From a virus: a stretch of 51,295 bases of DNA. Positions within the stretch are counted from its first letter, which is position 1. Each line of letters begins with the position of its first letter. The position numbers and the translations under genes were made by a program. The stretch lies in the IMG/VR virus record IMGVR_UViG_3300023184_005537, positions 1 through 51,295 of that record, one strand, 5' to 3'. Positions 1-8,527 of this stretch are shown here, one piece after another. Below the pieces are notes generated by a model. That model ran no database searches and had not been told where the DNA came from. It worked only from the letters and a program-made list of their open reading frames with translations.

Positions 1-2
1 TT

Positions 3-701
3 AATGCATCTGGATACACCGGAAAACCAAATGTAGATGCGTGTGAAACAAATAAGGATGTTTGTATTCATGCAAATATCATATTCCCTCAGATATTAAC
101 TGATTGGTGTGTATTGAATGAAATTCCCCTTGGTCATGTATCAAGTGGTTGTATTTATTATGGATCTGGACCAAATGGTACAGGGTTTACTGAAGAAGAT
201 GAACCAAACTTTTCATTTAAACAAAATAATTGCAGTATTTATAGTGGAATAAAGGTTTTGTCAGAAAATATGGTTAGAAAATGGGAAAAATCATATGTGT
301 GGAGATTAAGAATGCCATTTGAAGAATATGATCATCCACGTAATTTGATCAGTAAGATGCTTAAGTATCAAAAACAATTAAAGGCAGAAAACTCAATATC
401 ACACAAACAAGAATTTATTAATGCTTGTATTGAAACTATAATCAGAAAAGTTCCTTATGGAACGTATAATGTAACTAATACTGGATATATTACTACTGAA
501 TTGTTAGTTGATAAATTAAAGAAAACTATTGCAAAAGACAAAATATTTGAATTAATTGATAGTGAAGAATTTTATAAGTCTTGTGCATCTACTCCAAGAT
601 CTAACTGTATTCTTGATAATAGTAAATTGTTATCTACTGGAATCAAAATGAGCAATGTAGAAGATTCACTAAATTATTGTTTAAACAACTGGAAATCATG
701 A
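3..701 (+). CDS. NAD(P)-dependent sugar-nucleotide reductase/epimerase, C-terminal part
   Basis: The gene is cut by the left edge; the frame is open from base 3, well before the first in-window start-like codon (TTG at 114). The visible 232 residues begin with ASGYTGKPNVDACE, which resembles the mid-part of RmlD-like short-chain dehydrogenases, followed by a GHVSSGCIYYGSGPNG segment that fits the serine/tyrosine catalytic region. The Rossmann N-terminus is outside the window. Its stop overlaps the ATG of the RmlB-like gene (ATGA at 698-701), so the two are translationally coupled and probably act in one deoxysugar pathway. The exact substrate is not determinable. The family assignment is by resemblance and moderately sure. 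Confidence 0.6.
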   Translation, partial: NASGYTGKPNVDACETNKDVCIHANIIFPQILTDWCVLNEIPLGHVSSGCIYYGSGPNGTGFTEEDEPNFSFKQNNCSIYSGIKVLSENMVRKWEKSYVWRLRMPFEEYDHPRNLISKMLKYQKQLKAENSISHKQEFINACIETIIRKVPYGTYNVTNTGYITTELLVDKLKKTIAKDKIFELIDSEEFYKSCASTPRSNCILDNSKLLSTGIKMSNVEDSLNYCLNNWKS

Positions 702-1657
702 ATATATTAATAACAGGCGGATGTGGATTTATAGGCAGTCACTTTATTGAAGAAATTCTTAAACGTGATGACGTTGTAAAAGTTTATAATATTGATGCTG
801 GAACATATGCAGCTAATAAAACGTTACCATTTCAAGATGATATTAGATATCAAAGATTGAATATGGATATATCTGCTCCGTATTTTCCTGATCAAAAAAA
901 GTATATTGACTCACTTAATTTAGATTATGTAGTTCATTTTGCGGCTGAATCTCATGTAGATAATTCAATTAAGAATCCAAAAAAGTTCATTGATACTAAT
1001 ATTAACGGTACATTTAATTTGTTGGAAATTTTTAAGAATACAAATATAAAGAAGTTCATCCATATATCTACAGATGAAGTATTTGGTAGCTTAAGTTATA
1101 AAGAAAGAGAATTTAACGTTGATAGTCCATATAGACCAAATAGTCCTTATGCTGCAACAAAAGCAGCCAGTGATTTGTTAGTAAGAAGTTATGTTAAGAC
1201 ATACAATTTCCCAGCTATAATCACAAATTGTAGCAATAATTTTGGTTCAAGACAATATTCAGAAAAACTAATACCAGTATGTATTAACAAATTGAAGAAT
1301 AAGGAAAAGATTCCATTATATGGTAATGGAGAGAATATCAGAGACTGGATCTATGTTAAAGACCATGTTAATGCCCTAATTAATATTCTATTAGATGGTA
1401 TTGTAGGAAAACAATACTTGATTGGGGGTAACAATGAAATGTCTAATATACAATTAATATACTTAATTGTTGCTACGTATGAAACTCTTACAAATCAAAA
1501 AGTTGACTGGGAATGGTTTGAATATGTAACAGACCGTAAAGGACATGACTTTAGATATGCAGTTGACACCAAAGACTTTCAAATAGAGTTTAAAAACTTC
1601 AAATTGACAGATTTTAATGAAAACTTAAAAGAAACAATTAAGTCTTATATTGTTTAA
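698..1657 (+). CDS. rmlB: dTDP-glucose 4,6-dehydratase (RmlB type)
   Basis: This 319-residue extended SDR enzyme would convert dTDP-glucose to dTDP-4-keto-6-deoxyglucose in the cytoplasm using bound NAD. The N-terminal GGCGFIG (7-13) binds the cofactor. HFAAESHVD (80-88), STDEVFG (124-130, with the Thr-Asp-Glu triad of 4,6-dehydratases), YAATK (151-155) and a late DRKGHDFRYAVD box are all RmlB hallmarks. The ATG at 698 is chosen over an upstream TTG because it begins exactly at the Rossmann strand and gives the ATGA overlap with the previous gene. The 3' end overlaps the convergent LhgO-like gene by 20 bases. No RmlA homologue was recognised in the window, so the host may supply dTDP-glucose. 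Confidence 0.9.
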   Translation: MNILITGGCGFIGSHFIEEILKRDDVVKVYNIDAGTYAANKTLPFQDDIRYQRLNMDISAPYFPDQKKYIDSLNLDYVVHFAAESHVDNSIKNPKKFIDTNINGTFNLLEIFKNTNIKKFIHISTDEVFGSLSYKEREFNVDSPYRPNSPYAATKAASDLLVRSYVKTYNFPAIITNCSNNFGSRQYSEKLIPVCINKLKNKEKIPLYGNGENIRDWIYVKDHVNALINILLDGIVGKQYLIGGNNEMSNIQLIYLIVATYETLTNQKVDWEWFEYVTDRKGHDFRYAVDTKDFQIEFKNFKLTDFNENLKETIKSYIV

Positions 1658-2852
1658 TTTTATCAACTATATAATCTGCAATAGATAGTGATGATGTTGC
1701 AGCTGGACTAGGAGCATTAATTACATGATAAATGTTATCATCACTTATTATTTCAAAGTCTGAGATAAGTTCTCCGTTTGGTGACATAGCTTGGGCTCTT
1801 ACACCTGATCCAGCATATTCAATATCATCTATACTAATTGACGGAATCAATTTTTGTAAAGATTTGCAGAAATGATATTTGCTAATAGATTGTCTTAGTT
1901 CTGATATACACATCCACTTGTGTTTGTATATAAATTTCCACAATCCTTTAAATGTAATATAATCCCATATATCAAATAAATTGATGTTTGATAATTTGTA
2001 TCCTTCTCTTGAAAATGCTAACACTGCATTTGGACCTGCTTCAATATCACCGTTAATTAACCGTGTAAAGTGTACTCCTAAAAATGGAAACTTAGGATCT
2101 GGTACGGGATAGATTAGATTGTTCACCAACTTCTTAGCATGAGGTTTCAACTTATAGTATTCTCCTCTAAATGGAATTATTTTAGAATCAATTTTGGTTG
2201 TCAACTTAGCAATCTTGTCACTGTATAATCCTGCACAATTAATAATTGTGTCTTTTTCTGAAAATTGTATATCAATTTCTTGAGAGTCATTAGATGAAAT
2301 TGTTATTGTTTGATTTGTGATTGAAACAACCTTTGCATCAGTAATAATTTGATGTCCTTTGTCCAACAATAGTTGTTTTAACTTATTAATGACTTTGTGA
2401 TAATCAACAATACCTTCTTGAGGTACGTGTAATGCGTTCTTGACATTTTTGTTTACAAACGGTTCAATTTTATAAATTTCTTCTTGGTTAGATAGAAATT
2501 TTAATCCTTGTAATCCGTTTTTTGTTCCACGGTCATATAAATCATTTAATCTTAAAGATTCTTCATCATTTGTTGCTACTACTAATTTACCACAAATTTC
2601 ATGAGGGATATTATATTCTTGACAAAATGATGTCATCTGTTTGATACCATCAACCGCAAGTTTTGCTTTTAATGAACCTGGTTTGTAATACAACCCACAA
2701 TGTAACACTCCACTATTATGAGTGCTTTGATGTAAACCAACATCACTTTCTTTTTCAAAAACGGTGATATTAATGTTTTCAAATTTACATGAAAGTTTAT
2801 ATGCAGTTGCAAGTCCCACAATTCCCCCACCAATTATATAAGCGTTACTCAT
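1638..2852 (-). CDS. FAD-dependent L-2-hydroxyglutarate oxidase-like protein (LhgO family)
   Basis: A 404-residue FAD oxidoreductase of the DAO superfamily. The dinucleotide-binding fold is at the N-terminus (IIGGGIVGLATAYKL, about 6-20), followed by HNSGVLHCGLYYKPGSLKAK, the signature of the LhgO/L-2-hydroxyglutarate dehydrogenase family. Length matches the family (about 400). LhgO normally oxidises L-2-hydroxyglutarate to 2-oxoglutarate with electron transfer to quinones or oxygen. Here it is the last gene of the leftward operon, overlapping the nucleotidyltransferase-like gene by 4 bases, so an alternative role oxidising a sugar-acid or hydroxy-acid intermediate of glycan synthesis is possible. 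That role is inference; family membership is secure. Confidence 0.82.
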   Translation of the reverse strand: MSNAYIIGGGIVGLATAYKLSCKFENINITVFEKESDVGLHQSTHNSGVLHCGLYYKPGSLKAKLAVDGIKQMTSFCQEYNIPHEICGKLVVATNDEESLRLNDLYDRGTKNGLQGLKFLSNQEEIYKIEPFVNKNVKNALHVPQEGIVDYHKVINKLKQLLLDKGHQIITDAKVVSITNQTITISSNDSQEIDIQFSEKDTIINCAGLYSDKIAKLTTKIDSKIIPFRGEYYKLKPHAKKLVNNLIYPVPDPKFPFLGVHFTRLINGDIEAGPNAVLAFSREGYKLSNINLFDIWDYITFKGLWKFIYKHKWMCISELRQSISKYHFCKSLQKLIPSISIDDIEYAGSGVRAQAMSPNGELISDFEIISDDNIYHVINAPSPAATSSLSIADYIVDKIKQYKT

Positions 2853-3310
2853 AGTTTTTTTAACAAATCACTTGAAGAAAATATCTTTGGCATAGGTAGT
2901 ACACATTCTTCAATGTCATATTCTTTGCAAGTTAAACTTTCTGGTGCTACTAAATTAGATCCTTGACGGTCACCACTATTAAAAAATGCTAATTTATTAT
3001 CTGGATACTTTTGTCTAAAATACTTTAGTGATTCACATTGGGTTTTATCTTTATCAATTGAAATGAAAGTTTCATCAACAGATTTTAAATTTTTTACAAT
3101 ATTAATTCTGTGAATTTCATCCATAAATTCTTTTGATCCCTTTAATGCACGTTGATAATCACTATTTACAATAGCAACCAACCAATCACATTGTTCTTTT
3201 GCTCCGTTTATATATTCAATGTGACCATAATGAATAGGATTAAAATAACCGGATACAATTCCAATTTTTTTACTTTTATATTCTGGTAAGTTTGTTAATT
3301 CAGTAATCAT
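2849..3310 (-). CDS. Cytidylyltransferase-like nucleotidyltransferase (RfaE-C/TagD type)
   Basis: A 153-residue protein of the HxGH nucleotidyltransferase superfamily. GYFNPIHYGH near the N-terminus contains the HxGH nucleotide-binding box, and SSSDLL at the C-terminus occupies the place of the ISTT/S motif. Such enzymes join CTP or ATP to a phosphorylated polyol or sugar (for example glycerol-3-phosphate, or heptose-1-phosphate in RfaE/HldE). Start and stop overlap both neighbours by 4 bases, which fits a tightly coupled operon. The GHMP kinase of the same operon could supply a sugar-1-phosphate, which would make a heptose-like route plausible, but the substrate cannot be read from sequence. 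Confidence 0.75.
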   Translation of the reverse strand: MITELTNLPEYKSKKIGIVSGYFNPIHYGHIEYINGAKEQCDWLVAIVNSDYQRALKGSKEFMDEIHRINIVKNLKSVDETFISIDKDKTQCESLKYFRQKYPDNKLAFFNSGDRQGSNLVAPESLTCKEYDIEECVLPMPKIFSSSDLLKKL

Positions 3311-3933
3311 ACATTTGTGTCATATGTTTTTTGCAAAAAGTCATCTTTCATTACATATGGTTTCTTTTTTAAAAATACTTGCCATCCAACATGTAATATT
3401 TCATACAAATCTTGATAGATATACATAAATGCATCTATTGCAGTTTGTGGTTTTTCTTTGTCATGTCTATCATAACCCCATCCATAATCATCCATAACTA
3501 TGATACCATTTTGTTTTAACATTCTCCATGATAAAACCAAATCTTCTAATACATTCTTTGCAATATGACTGCCATCTATATAAATTAGATCTGCAAACTC
3601 TTCTTCTTTACCATTGTGACTAAGTGACTTTAATACACAAAATGAATCACCTTTTATAAATTTTACATTTGTATATGGAGCTAAATTGTTTTTTAGATAT
3701 TCTGTTTGTTCAATATCAATACAATACAAAAAGCCAGTTTCTTTATCATAAATATTTTCCAAACACCAAACGGCACTTCCTCCGCAAAAAGATCCTATTT
3801 CTATTCCTACTGTATTTTTCTTTCCTTTTAATTCATTTAAAAGAATATTCCAATTTGGAATATGGTTTTTGTGAAAATTTTCCCAGTCTGAATCTGGGAA
3901 ATTACAATGTGATGGATAATTATCGTAATTCAT
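3307..3933 (-). CDS. Class I SAM-dependent methyltransferase-like protein
   Basis: A 208-residue Rossmann-fold protein. The SAM-binding motif I appears as IEIGSFCGGSAVW (about 44-56), an acidic strand end as YCIDIE, and later DLIYIDGSH and IIVMDDYGWG fit the Methyltransf_24-like / cephalosporin-hydroxylase-like class often found in polysaccharide clusters. It probably modifies a sugar or glycan, for example by O-methylation. It overlaps the upstream GT2 gene by 4 bases. The acceptor is unknown; a SAM-fold protein without methyl transfer activity is the main alternative. Confidence 0.7.
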   Translation of the reverse strand: MNYDNYPSHCNFPDSDWENFHKNHIPNWNILLNELKGKKNTVGIEIGSFCGGSAVWCLENIYDKETGFLYCIDIEQTEYLKNNLAPYTNVKFIKGDSFCVLKSLSHNGKEEEFADLIYIDGSHIAKNVLEDLVLSWRMLKQNGIIVMDDYGWGYDRHDKEKPQTAIDAFMYIYQDLYEILHVGWQVFLKKKPYVMKDDFLQKTYDTNV

Positions 3934-5171
3934 AGTAATTTACTTAGATACCAAACGTCATCTGCATTAGTTAATTTGTTTTCATATGATTCCATTGATT
4001 TTATTGTAAATTTAAAGATATCATATTCAAATTGACCAATTTCTCCTGAATCTTGAATAACAAACATCAATTCACTTATAAAATTTGTATGTTCTTGTGT
4101 AAATTTACGTGCGTCAAATTCAATTAAAACATTGTTTATTTTTTCATCTGTAATAGATTTTACTCTATTTTTAATATTAAAATGTGAGATTTTTTGTTCT
4201 TCTGTTACATAACGGTTTATATAATCTGACGGTACATCTACATAGACTGTATCAGACCATGGTTCTATAAAATTAAGAATTTGTGGAGTGGTGTTATGGA
4301 TAATATATCCAACATCATATCTTTTACATACTTTAGGCATCATCAATTCATCATGAAGAACATTCATGTGCCATTTTCTCCACCATTCACGGAATTTAAT
4401 TTGTCTTAGTGTTGTATATTCTTCAGAATCTTTAGACCGTTTCCATACTTTACCTCCACCTACAGGAATTTCTTGGTAAATTTGAACACCATCTTTGAAC
4501 CTACTTCCACGGCAAGTCATATGATATACAAACGCATCTCTGGATTGTACAAAATTATATCCCGCAAGTAAAAATCTATTGAATAGATCTGAGTCTTCCA
4601 ATTCCATAGGAGCAAATACTCTTTTATCATGTCCTCCTATTGATTTGAAATCTTCAACATACATTATCCATGGAGCAAAAATTCCTGAAGTAGATTTGTT
4701 TTCATTCAAATTTTCTTGTGTTTTGACAAAATTTAAAAATTCTGTCATCTTAAACTCTTCTGGTTCCAATCCAAAGTTTTCAACAATCTTCTCTGGGCCC
4801 GGTGGATGTAGTGGTGGTTCAATGCGTGTACCTGATACTACAGTACCTTTTTTAACATGTTTCAACATGTTTTTTATATAATTTGGAGTAGCAATCATAT
4901 CTGCATGAAATATACCAAATATTTCATTTGAAGCTAATTGCGCACCAACATCATACAATACAGTATGACCAACTCTTTCTGGTCCTTCATTGCGGTAAAT
5001 TTTTGTGTATTTACCTTCTACTGATTTCATCCAATCCCATGTTTTATCTGTAGACGCATCATCCAATAGAATGATTTCTACATCTGATCCTATTTGATCA
5101 CGGATGCTTTTGTACGCATATTTAACGTATTTTAAATTGTTTCTTGAAGGTATTACTAAAGAAATGTTCAC
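3930..5171 (-). CDS. Glycosyltransferase family 2 (GT-A)
   Basis: A 413-residue protein with an N-terminal GT2 domain of about 220 residues: ISLVIPSRNN at 3-12, LLDDASTDKTW at about 35-45, and an IFHADM segment as the DxD-like metal/nucleotide-binding site. MELEDSDLFNRFLLAGY fits the GT2 acceptor loop (ED). The C-terminal 180 residues are of unknown function. It presumably transfers a sugar from a nucleotide donor in the cytoplasm; there is no transmembrane segment. It sits 3 bases after the ColD-like gene and overlaps the methyltransferase gene, so it may handle the deoxysugar made by its neighbours. Confidence 0.85.
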   Translation of the reverse strand: MNISLVIPSRNNLKYVKYAYKSIRDQIGSDVEIILLDDASTDKTWDWMKSVEGKYTKIYRNEGPERVGHTVLYDVGAQLASNEIFGIFHADMIATPNYIKNMLKHVKKGTVVSGTRIEPPLHPPGPEKIVENFGLEPEEFKMTEFLNFVKTQENLNENKSTSGIFAPWIMYVEDFKSIGGHDKRVFAPMELEDSDLFNRFLLAGYNFVQSRDAFVYHMTCRGSRFKDGVQIYQEIPVGGGKVWKRSKDSEEYTTLRQIKFREWWRKWHMNVLHDELMMPKVCKRYDVGYIIHNTTPQILNFIEPWSDTVYVDVPSDYINRYVTEEQKISHFNIKNRVKSITDEKINNVLIEFDARKFTQEHTNFISELMFVIQDSGEIGQFEYDIFKFTIKSMESYENKLTNADDVWYLSKLL

Positions 5172-5174
5172 GAT

Positions 5175-6350
5175 TTATATATTATTTAAAATGTTTAGTA
5201 GAGTATCAATCTTTTCTCTTTGAAGGCCTGGATAATTACCAATATACCAACCAAAGTGATGAACATAATCTACATTCTTAAACTTAGAATAGTCAATATT
5301 AAAATGTTTCTTTATATATGGTTGACGTAGTTGGTTTCCACCACCTGACATACCTCTTCTAAATTCAATACCTTTGCTTCTCAGAGTTTCTTCAACTACA
5401 TTTCTTTTTTCAAATGTACCGTCTTTTAGGATAACAATGAAAGCATAATTACATTGTCCGTCAACTTCAATGTCAGTTACATACTTGTCTTTATTTAGAT
5501 TTTCAATGAAATATTTAAAATTATCAACTCTCTTTGTATTGTTACTATCCAGTTTTTTGAGTTGAGATAAACCTAGTACAGCATTTAATTCAGTGCTTCT
5601 AAAATTATGAGACGGACGTAAGAAGATAAAATCTTTGTTCAAATCAGGATTATCTTCAATGATTTTGTTTTTAAAATCATTGTCCGTCATTTCTCTTGTC
5701 ATACCATGTGAACGTAATGCTCTACAGATTTGATAGAAATGATTGTCATTGGTACAAATCATACCACCTTCAATTGTAGACATATGATGTGCAAAGTAGA
5801 AACTGAAATTGCTAGCAAATCCATATGATCCTACTTTTTGACCTTTGAATGTTGTACCGTGTGATTCACATACATCTTCAATCAATAGGATATTTTTTTC
5901 TTTACATAGATCCAACAATTCTTGGGTCAATCCATTAATTCCCAATACATGAGTTAAGAATATAGCTCTTGTTTTTGGAGTGATTAGTGTCTTGAGAGTA
6001 TCAATATCAAAAGAAAAGTTCTTTAGGTTGATATCACAAAAGACTGGTGTGAATTTTGTAAATAAAACAGATGAAATATCAGAGATCCAAGTTAATGGTG
6101 GAACAATAATTTCACCATCTTCATGAATATAGTTGAGTGCTAACATTGTTAATTCATTTGCTGATGCTCCTGAATTGACCATTAAGTTATACTTTGTACC
6201 TAACCATTGTCCCCATGCATTTTCAAATTCAACTACTTTTGGGCCATTGGTAAGTTTAGGGATTGGAGATTGACTTAAAAAATTGATTAGTGATGTAACA
6301 TCTTCTCTATCAATATTGTCTTCCATTAAGGGTAAATAAAATTGATTCAT
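5175..6350 (-). CDS. PLP-dependent sugar C-3 dehydratase of the DegT/ColD type
   Basis: A 391-residue member of the DegT/DnrJ/EryC1/StrS fold-type I family. Substrate-binding and PLP features are visible: NSGASANEL (59-67), LIEDVCESHG (156-165, with the Asp that contacts the pyridine nitrogen) and FRSTELNAVLG. The position of the Schiff-base lysine is occupied by His188 (SFYFAHHMSTIEGG), as in ColD and E1, which remove the 3-hydroxyl instead of transaminating. The length matches ColD (about 390) and the CxC iron-sulfur cysteines of E1/RfbH are absent, so ColD is the best model: GDP-4-keto-6-deoxymannose to the 3,6-dideoxy ketose, with PMP regenerated from glutamate. A GDP-mannose dehydratase is in the same operon. 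A promoter lies just upstream (6360-6388). Confidence 0.82.
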   Translation of the reverse strand: MNQFYLPLMEDNIDREDVTSLINFLSQSPIPKLTNGPKVVEFENAWGQWLGTKYNLMVNSGASANELTMLALNYIHEDGEIIVPPLTWISDISSVLFTKFTPVFCDINLKNFSFDIDTLKTLITPKTRAIFLTHVLGINGLTQELLDLCKEKNILLIEDVCESHGTTFKGQKVGSYGFASNFSFYFAHHMSTIEGGMICTNDNHFYQICRALRSHGMTREMTDNDFKNKIIEDNPDLNKDFIFLRPSHNFRSTELNAVLGLSQLKKLDSNNTKRVDNFKYFIENLNKDKYVTDIEVDGQCNYAFIVILKDGTFEKRNVVEETLRSKGIEFRRGMSGGGNQLRQPYIKKHFNIDYSKFKNVDYVHHFGWYIGNYPGLQREKIDTLLNILNNI

Positions 6351-6359
6351 AACATTTTG

Positions 6360-6388
6360 ATTATTTAATATTTTCTTATATTTGTCAA
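6360..6388 (-). promoter_or_regulatory. Candidate sigma70-type promoter
   Basis: On the - strand TTGACA (6388-6383) is followed after 17 bases by AATAAT (6365-6360, 5 of 6 matches to TATAAT). The element sits in the 44-base gap before the ColD-like gene, 9 bases from its ATG. An exact -35 with ideal spacing in a gap in an otherwise overlapping operon supports function. It would give a very short leader. Confidence 0.55.
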
Positions 6389-6394
6389 TGTAAA

Positions 6395-7357
6395 TTAATT
6401 TGGAAACACTTCTAGTATTCTATTTGTATTGAATTTAAAATCTAATACATATCCGTTGTATTTGCTTATAATCTTTTGTTTTACTATACTGTCAGATACA
6501 ACCAACACAAATCCACATCCTCCACTGCCTAATAATTTGGCTCCATATGCACCCATATTCATTACATCATCTATAATTTCTTTGGTTTTTGTATTAGAGA
6601 TCAACGGAGATATGCGTTCTTTGCTTAACCAACTTTCATATAAACCTTGACCAATAGATTTGATGTCTTCTTTCAAGAACAGATCATATGATTGTTTGGA
6701 GATGTTTAATATATTACGTTTATTATCAATGTCATTTTCATGTGATTTTGCAATAACATCTGTATTACGTTGTTCATCTGTATATATTAAAGTAAATGAA
6801 TTTTGTAATTCTTGGGTAAATTCCTCTGTTACAGGCATTGGTTTGACGTAAAAGTTGCCATGTGTATCAATTTCAATACTACTAAGACCACTTGATAATG
6901 GCCAGATTTGATCTTGTATTCCCCCACTTTCTTTTAATACATTACGTTCAATATCAATTGCAGAATGAATTATCTGATTTTTTGAAAGATTCAACTGTTT
7001 TACTTTGTTAATTAAACAACATATACCAATACAATACGATGATGAACCTCCCAATCCGGTTCTAGCTGGTATATCTGAAAATGAAAACAACTCAATTGGT
7101 TTATCTACGTTGAAGTATCTTAATGTTTCTCTGATTAGAGGATTTTTAATTTCATCTATTGTATCAACCAATTCATATTTTGAATATGTACAAAGATATT
7201 GTTTTGATACAATAGATGGACGATATCTCATTGATAAATAACAATATTTATCAATTGTGGTTCCTATTATAAAAGATCCATAATTTTCATAGAATGATTT
7301 ATAGTCAGTTGATCCGCCAAATAAAGATATTCTAAATGGAACTTTTATAATATTCAT
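6395..7357 (-). CDS. GHMP-family sugar kinase (HddA/fucokinase-like)
   Basis: A 320-residue GHMP kinase. Motif 1 is PFRISLFGGSTDY (7-19), the ATP-binding motif 2 is ARTGLGGSSSYCIG, and motif 3 is AKLLGSGGCGFVLV near the C-terminus. The N-terminal FGGSTD box and the length are typical of D-glycero-D-manno-heptose 7-phosphate kinase (HddA) and related sugar-1-kinases, which make sugar-1-phosphates for nucleotidyltransfer. Two nucleotidyltransferase-like genes (2849-3310 and 16073-16891) are in the same operon and could act next. No GmhA or GmhB homologue was seen, so a heptose route is only one possibility; fucose or galactose salvage kinases are alternatives. Confidence 0.82.
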   Translation of the reverse strand: MNIIKVPFRISLFGGSTDYKSFYENYGSFIIGTTIDKYCYLSMRYRPSIVSKQYLCTYSKYELVDTIDEIKNPLIRETLRYFNVDKPIELFSFSDIPARTGLGGSSSYCIGICCLINKVKQLNLSKNQIIHSAIDIERNVLKESGGIQDQIWPLSSGLSSIEIDTHGNFYVKPMPVTEEFTQELQNSFTLIYTDEQRNTDVIAKSHENDIDNKRNILNISKQSYDLFLKEDIKSIGQGLYESWLSKERISPLISNTKTKEIIDDVMNMGAYGAKLLGSGGCGFVLVVSDSIVKQKIISKYNGYVLDFKFNTNRILEVFPN

Positions 7358-7388
7358 AACACAATTTAATTATTTTATAAAAACCAAG

Positions 7389-7919
7389 TTACTTCTCATT
7401 ATAAAAATCACCCCATTCAATAATTAGAGTTGGTTTTTTTGATTCATATGCTCTTGAATAAGTATCAAATACTTGTTCAGGTTCATCTAATCTATAGATA
7501 TCAATGTTAGGACACATTTGTTTAAATATATTTGTATAATCTCCTACATGTTGATGTTGGGGGTGTAATGGACGTTCAGATCCAATTGCAGTACGAATAA
7601 TTAATGGTGTTTTATATGGATTGTCTGACATCAATGAGATTTTATCCAAATGATTTGCTATCTGATTTGTTGCCAATAATAGAAAATTCCATCTTGGATA
7701 GATTGAAATTGGGTGATATCCATTAAATGACATACCAATTGACATACCCATTTGCATATCTTCATTGACTGGAAATTCTATCAATTTCTTTGCGTCTATA
7801 TCTTTTAATGTATTTGATATTGCTGTTCCTGGTACCGCAACGGCTTGTCCCAAAAAGATAGTATCTGGTTTTTCTCCAAGCCATGTCATTGCACGTTTTA
7901 ATTCATCGAAGTATTTCAT
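7389..7919 (-). CDS. Minimal E1-beta/transketolase-type ThDP pyrimidine domain
   Basis: A 176-residue protein matching only the pyrimidine-binding domain of pyruvate dehydrogenase E1 beta-like proteins. The conserved Glu that activates ThDP is likely in FPVNEDMQMGMSIGMSFNG; LIIRTAIGSERPLHPQHQHV fits the E1-beta active-site loop. Normal E1 beta is about 325 residues with a C-terminal transketolase_C domain, absent here. It ends the two-gene unit with the PP-domain gene one base upstream, so the pair should form one ThDP enzyme. In a sugar operon this suggests two-carbon transfer, analogous to AviB1/AviB2 or YerE, rather than central metabolism. That function is inference. Confidence 0.75.
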   Translation of the reverse strand: MKYFDELKRAMTWLGEKPDTIFLGQAVAVPGTAISNTLKDIDAKKLIEFPVNEDMQMGMSIGMSFNGYHPISIYPRWNFLLLATNQIANHLDKISLMSDNPYKTPLIIRTAIGSERPLHPQHQHVGDYTNIFKQMCPNIDIYRLDEPEQVFDTYSRAYESKKPTLIIEWGDFYNEK

Positions 7920-7920
7920 A

Positions 7921-8523
7921 TTAAAATTGAATTCTTTGTCCTGTTCCTGCGTGTGGATATTTAGATTGATATTTGTAATAAATTATTTTTGGATTATTAT
8001 CACCTTCAAAATTTAAGATGTTTGTATTCCATGTTTTTCTAGTATCTGTACATACAGATTTGTTGTTGTCTTCAATAATCCATGTAATTGGTAGATCATG
8101 ATACAAAGAATATTTATAATTTTCATAAAAACATCCTGTTTGTGAAGTCATGTCACCAACAAAACAATACACATGATCATTACTATTTTTTAGTTTATTG
8201 GAGTATGCTACTCCGCATGCAATTGGAATTACACCTGTTACAATTGCGGAACTAAAAATGTTATATTCTGGATAACACAATGCAATTGACCTTCCATTTT
8301 GGATGTCTAATAATAATCTATCTTCAGGAACACCTTTTAATAGACATTGATAATGTGATCTCCATGTACAAAATACCCAATCATTTGATTTAATATTTTT
8401 AAAAATATTGATCATTTGATCTTCATTTCCGTCATATAAATGAACAGGAGCTAATATCTTTTTTTGTTGAAACAAGTCACAGACTTTAATTTCAAAGTTT
8501 TTTAATTGTTCAGGCGTATACAT
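7921..8523 (-). CDS. Minimal E1-alpha-type ThDP diphosphate-binding domain
   Basis: A 200-residue protein resembling the PP domain of E1-alpha (pyruvate/acetoin dehydrogenase). FCTWRSHYQCLLKGVPED fits the E1-alpha N-terminal region, AIVTGVIPIACGVAYSNKLK the helix before the ThDP motif, and GDMTSQTGCFYE with IIEDNN about 27 residues after the GD forms the GDx(n)NN thiamin/Mg-binding motif. The family is usually about 360 residues, so this is a compact version. The ATG at 8523 is chosen because it lies 4 bases after the stop of the upstream gene; a longer reading from TTG at 8598 would overlap that gene by 70 bases. It pairs with the Pyr-domain gene downstream. Confidence 0.78.
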   Translation of the reverse strand: MYTPEQLKNFEIKVCDLFQQKKILAPVHLYDGNEDQMINIFKNIKSNDWVFCTWRSHYQCLLKGVPEDRLLLDIQNGRSIALCYPEYNIFSSAIVTGVIPIACGVAYSNKLKNSNDHVYCFVGDMTSQTGCFYENYKYSLYHDLPITWIIEDNNKSVCTDTRKTWNTNILNFEGDNNPKIIYYKYQSKYPHAGTGQRIQF

Positions 8524-8527
8524 ATTT

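Noticed and set aside
7371-7379. TATAAAATA elements before several starts (7371-7379, 10464-10472, 29717-29725)
   Set aside because: Interesting recurrence, but the motif is all A/T and there is no independent support for a late promoter.
7389-8523. Host-type pyruvate dehydrogenase genes
   Set aside because: Both proteins are far shorter than E1 subunits, there is no E2/E3, and the context is sugar biosynthesis.
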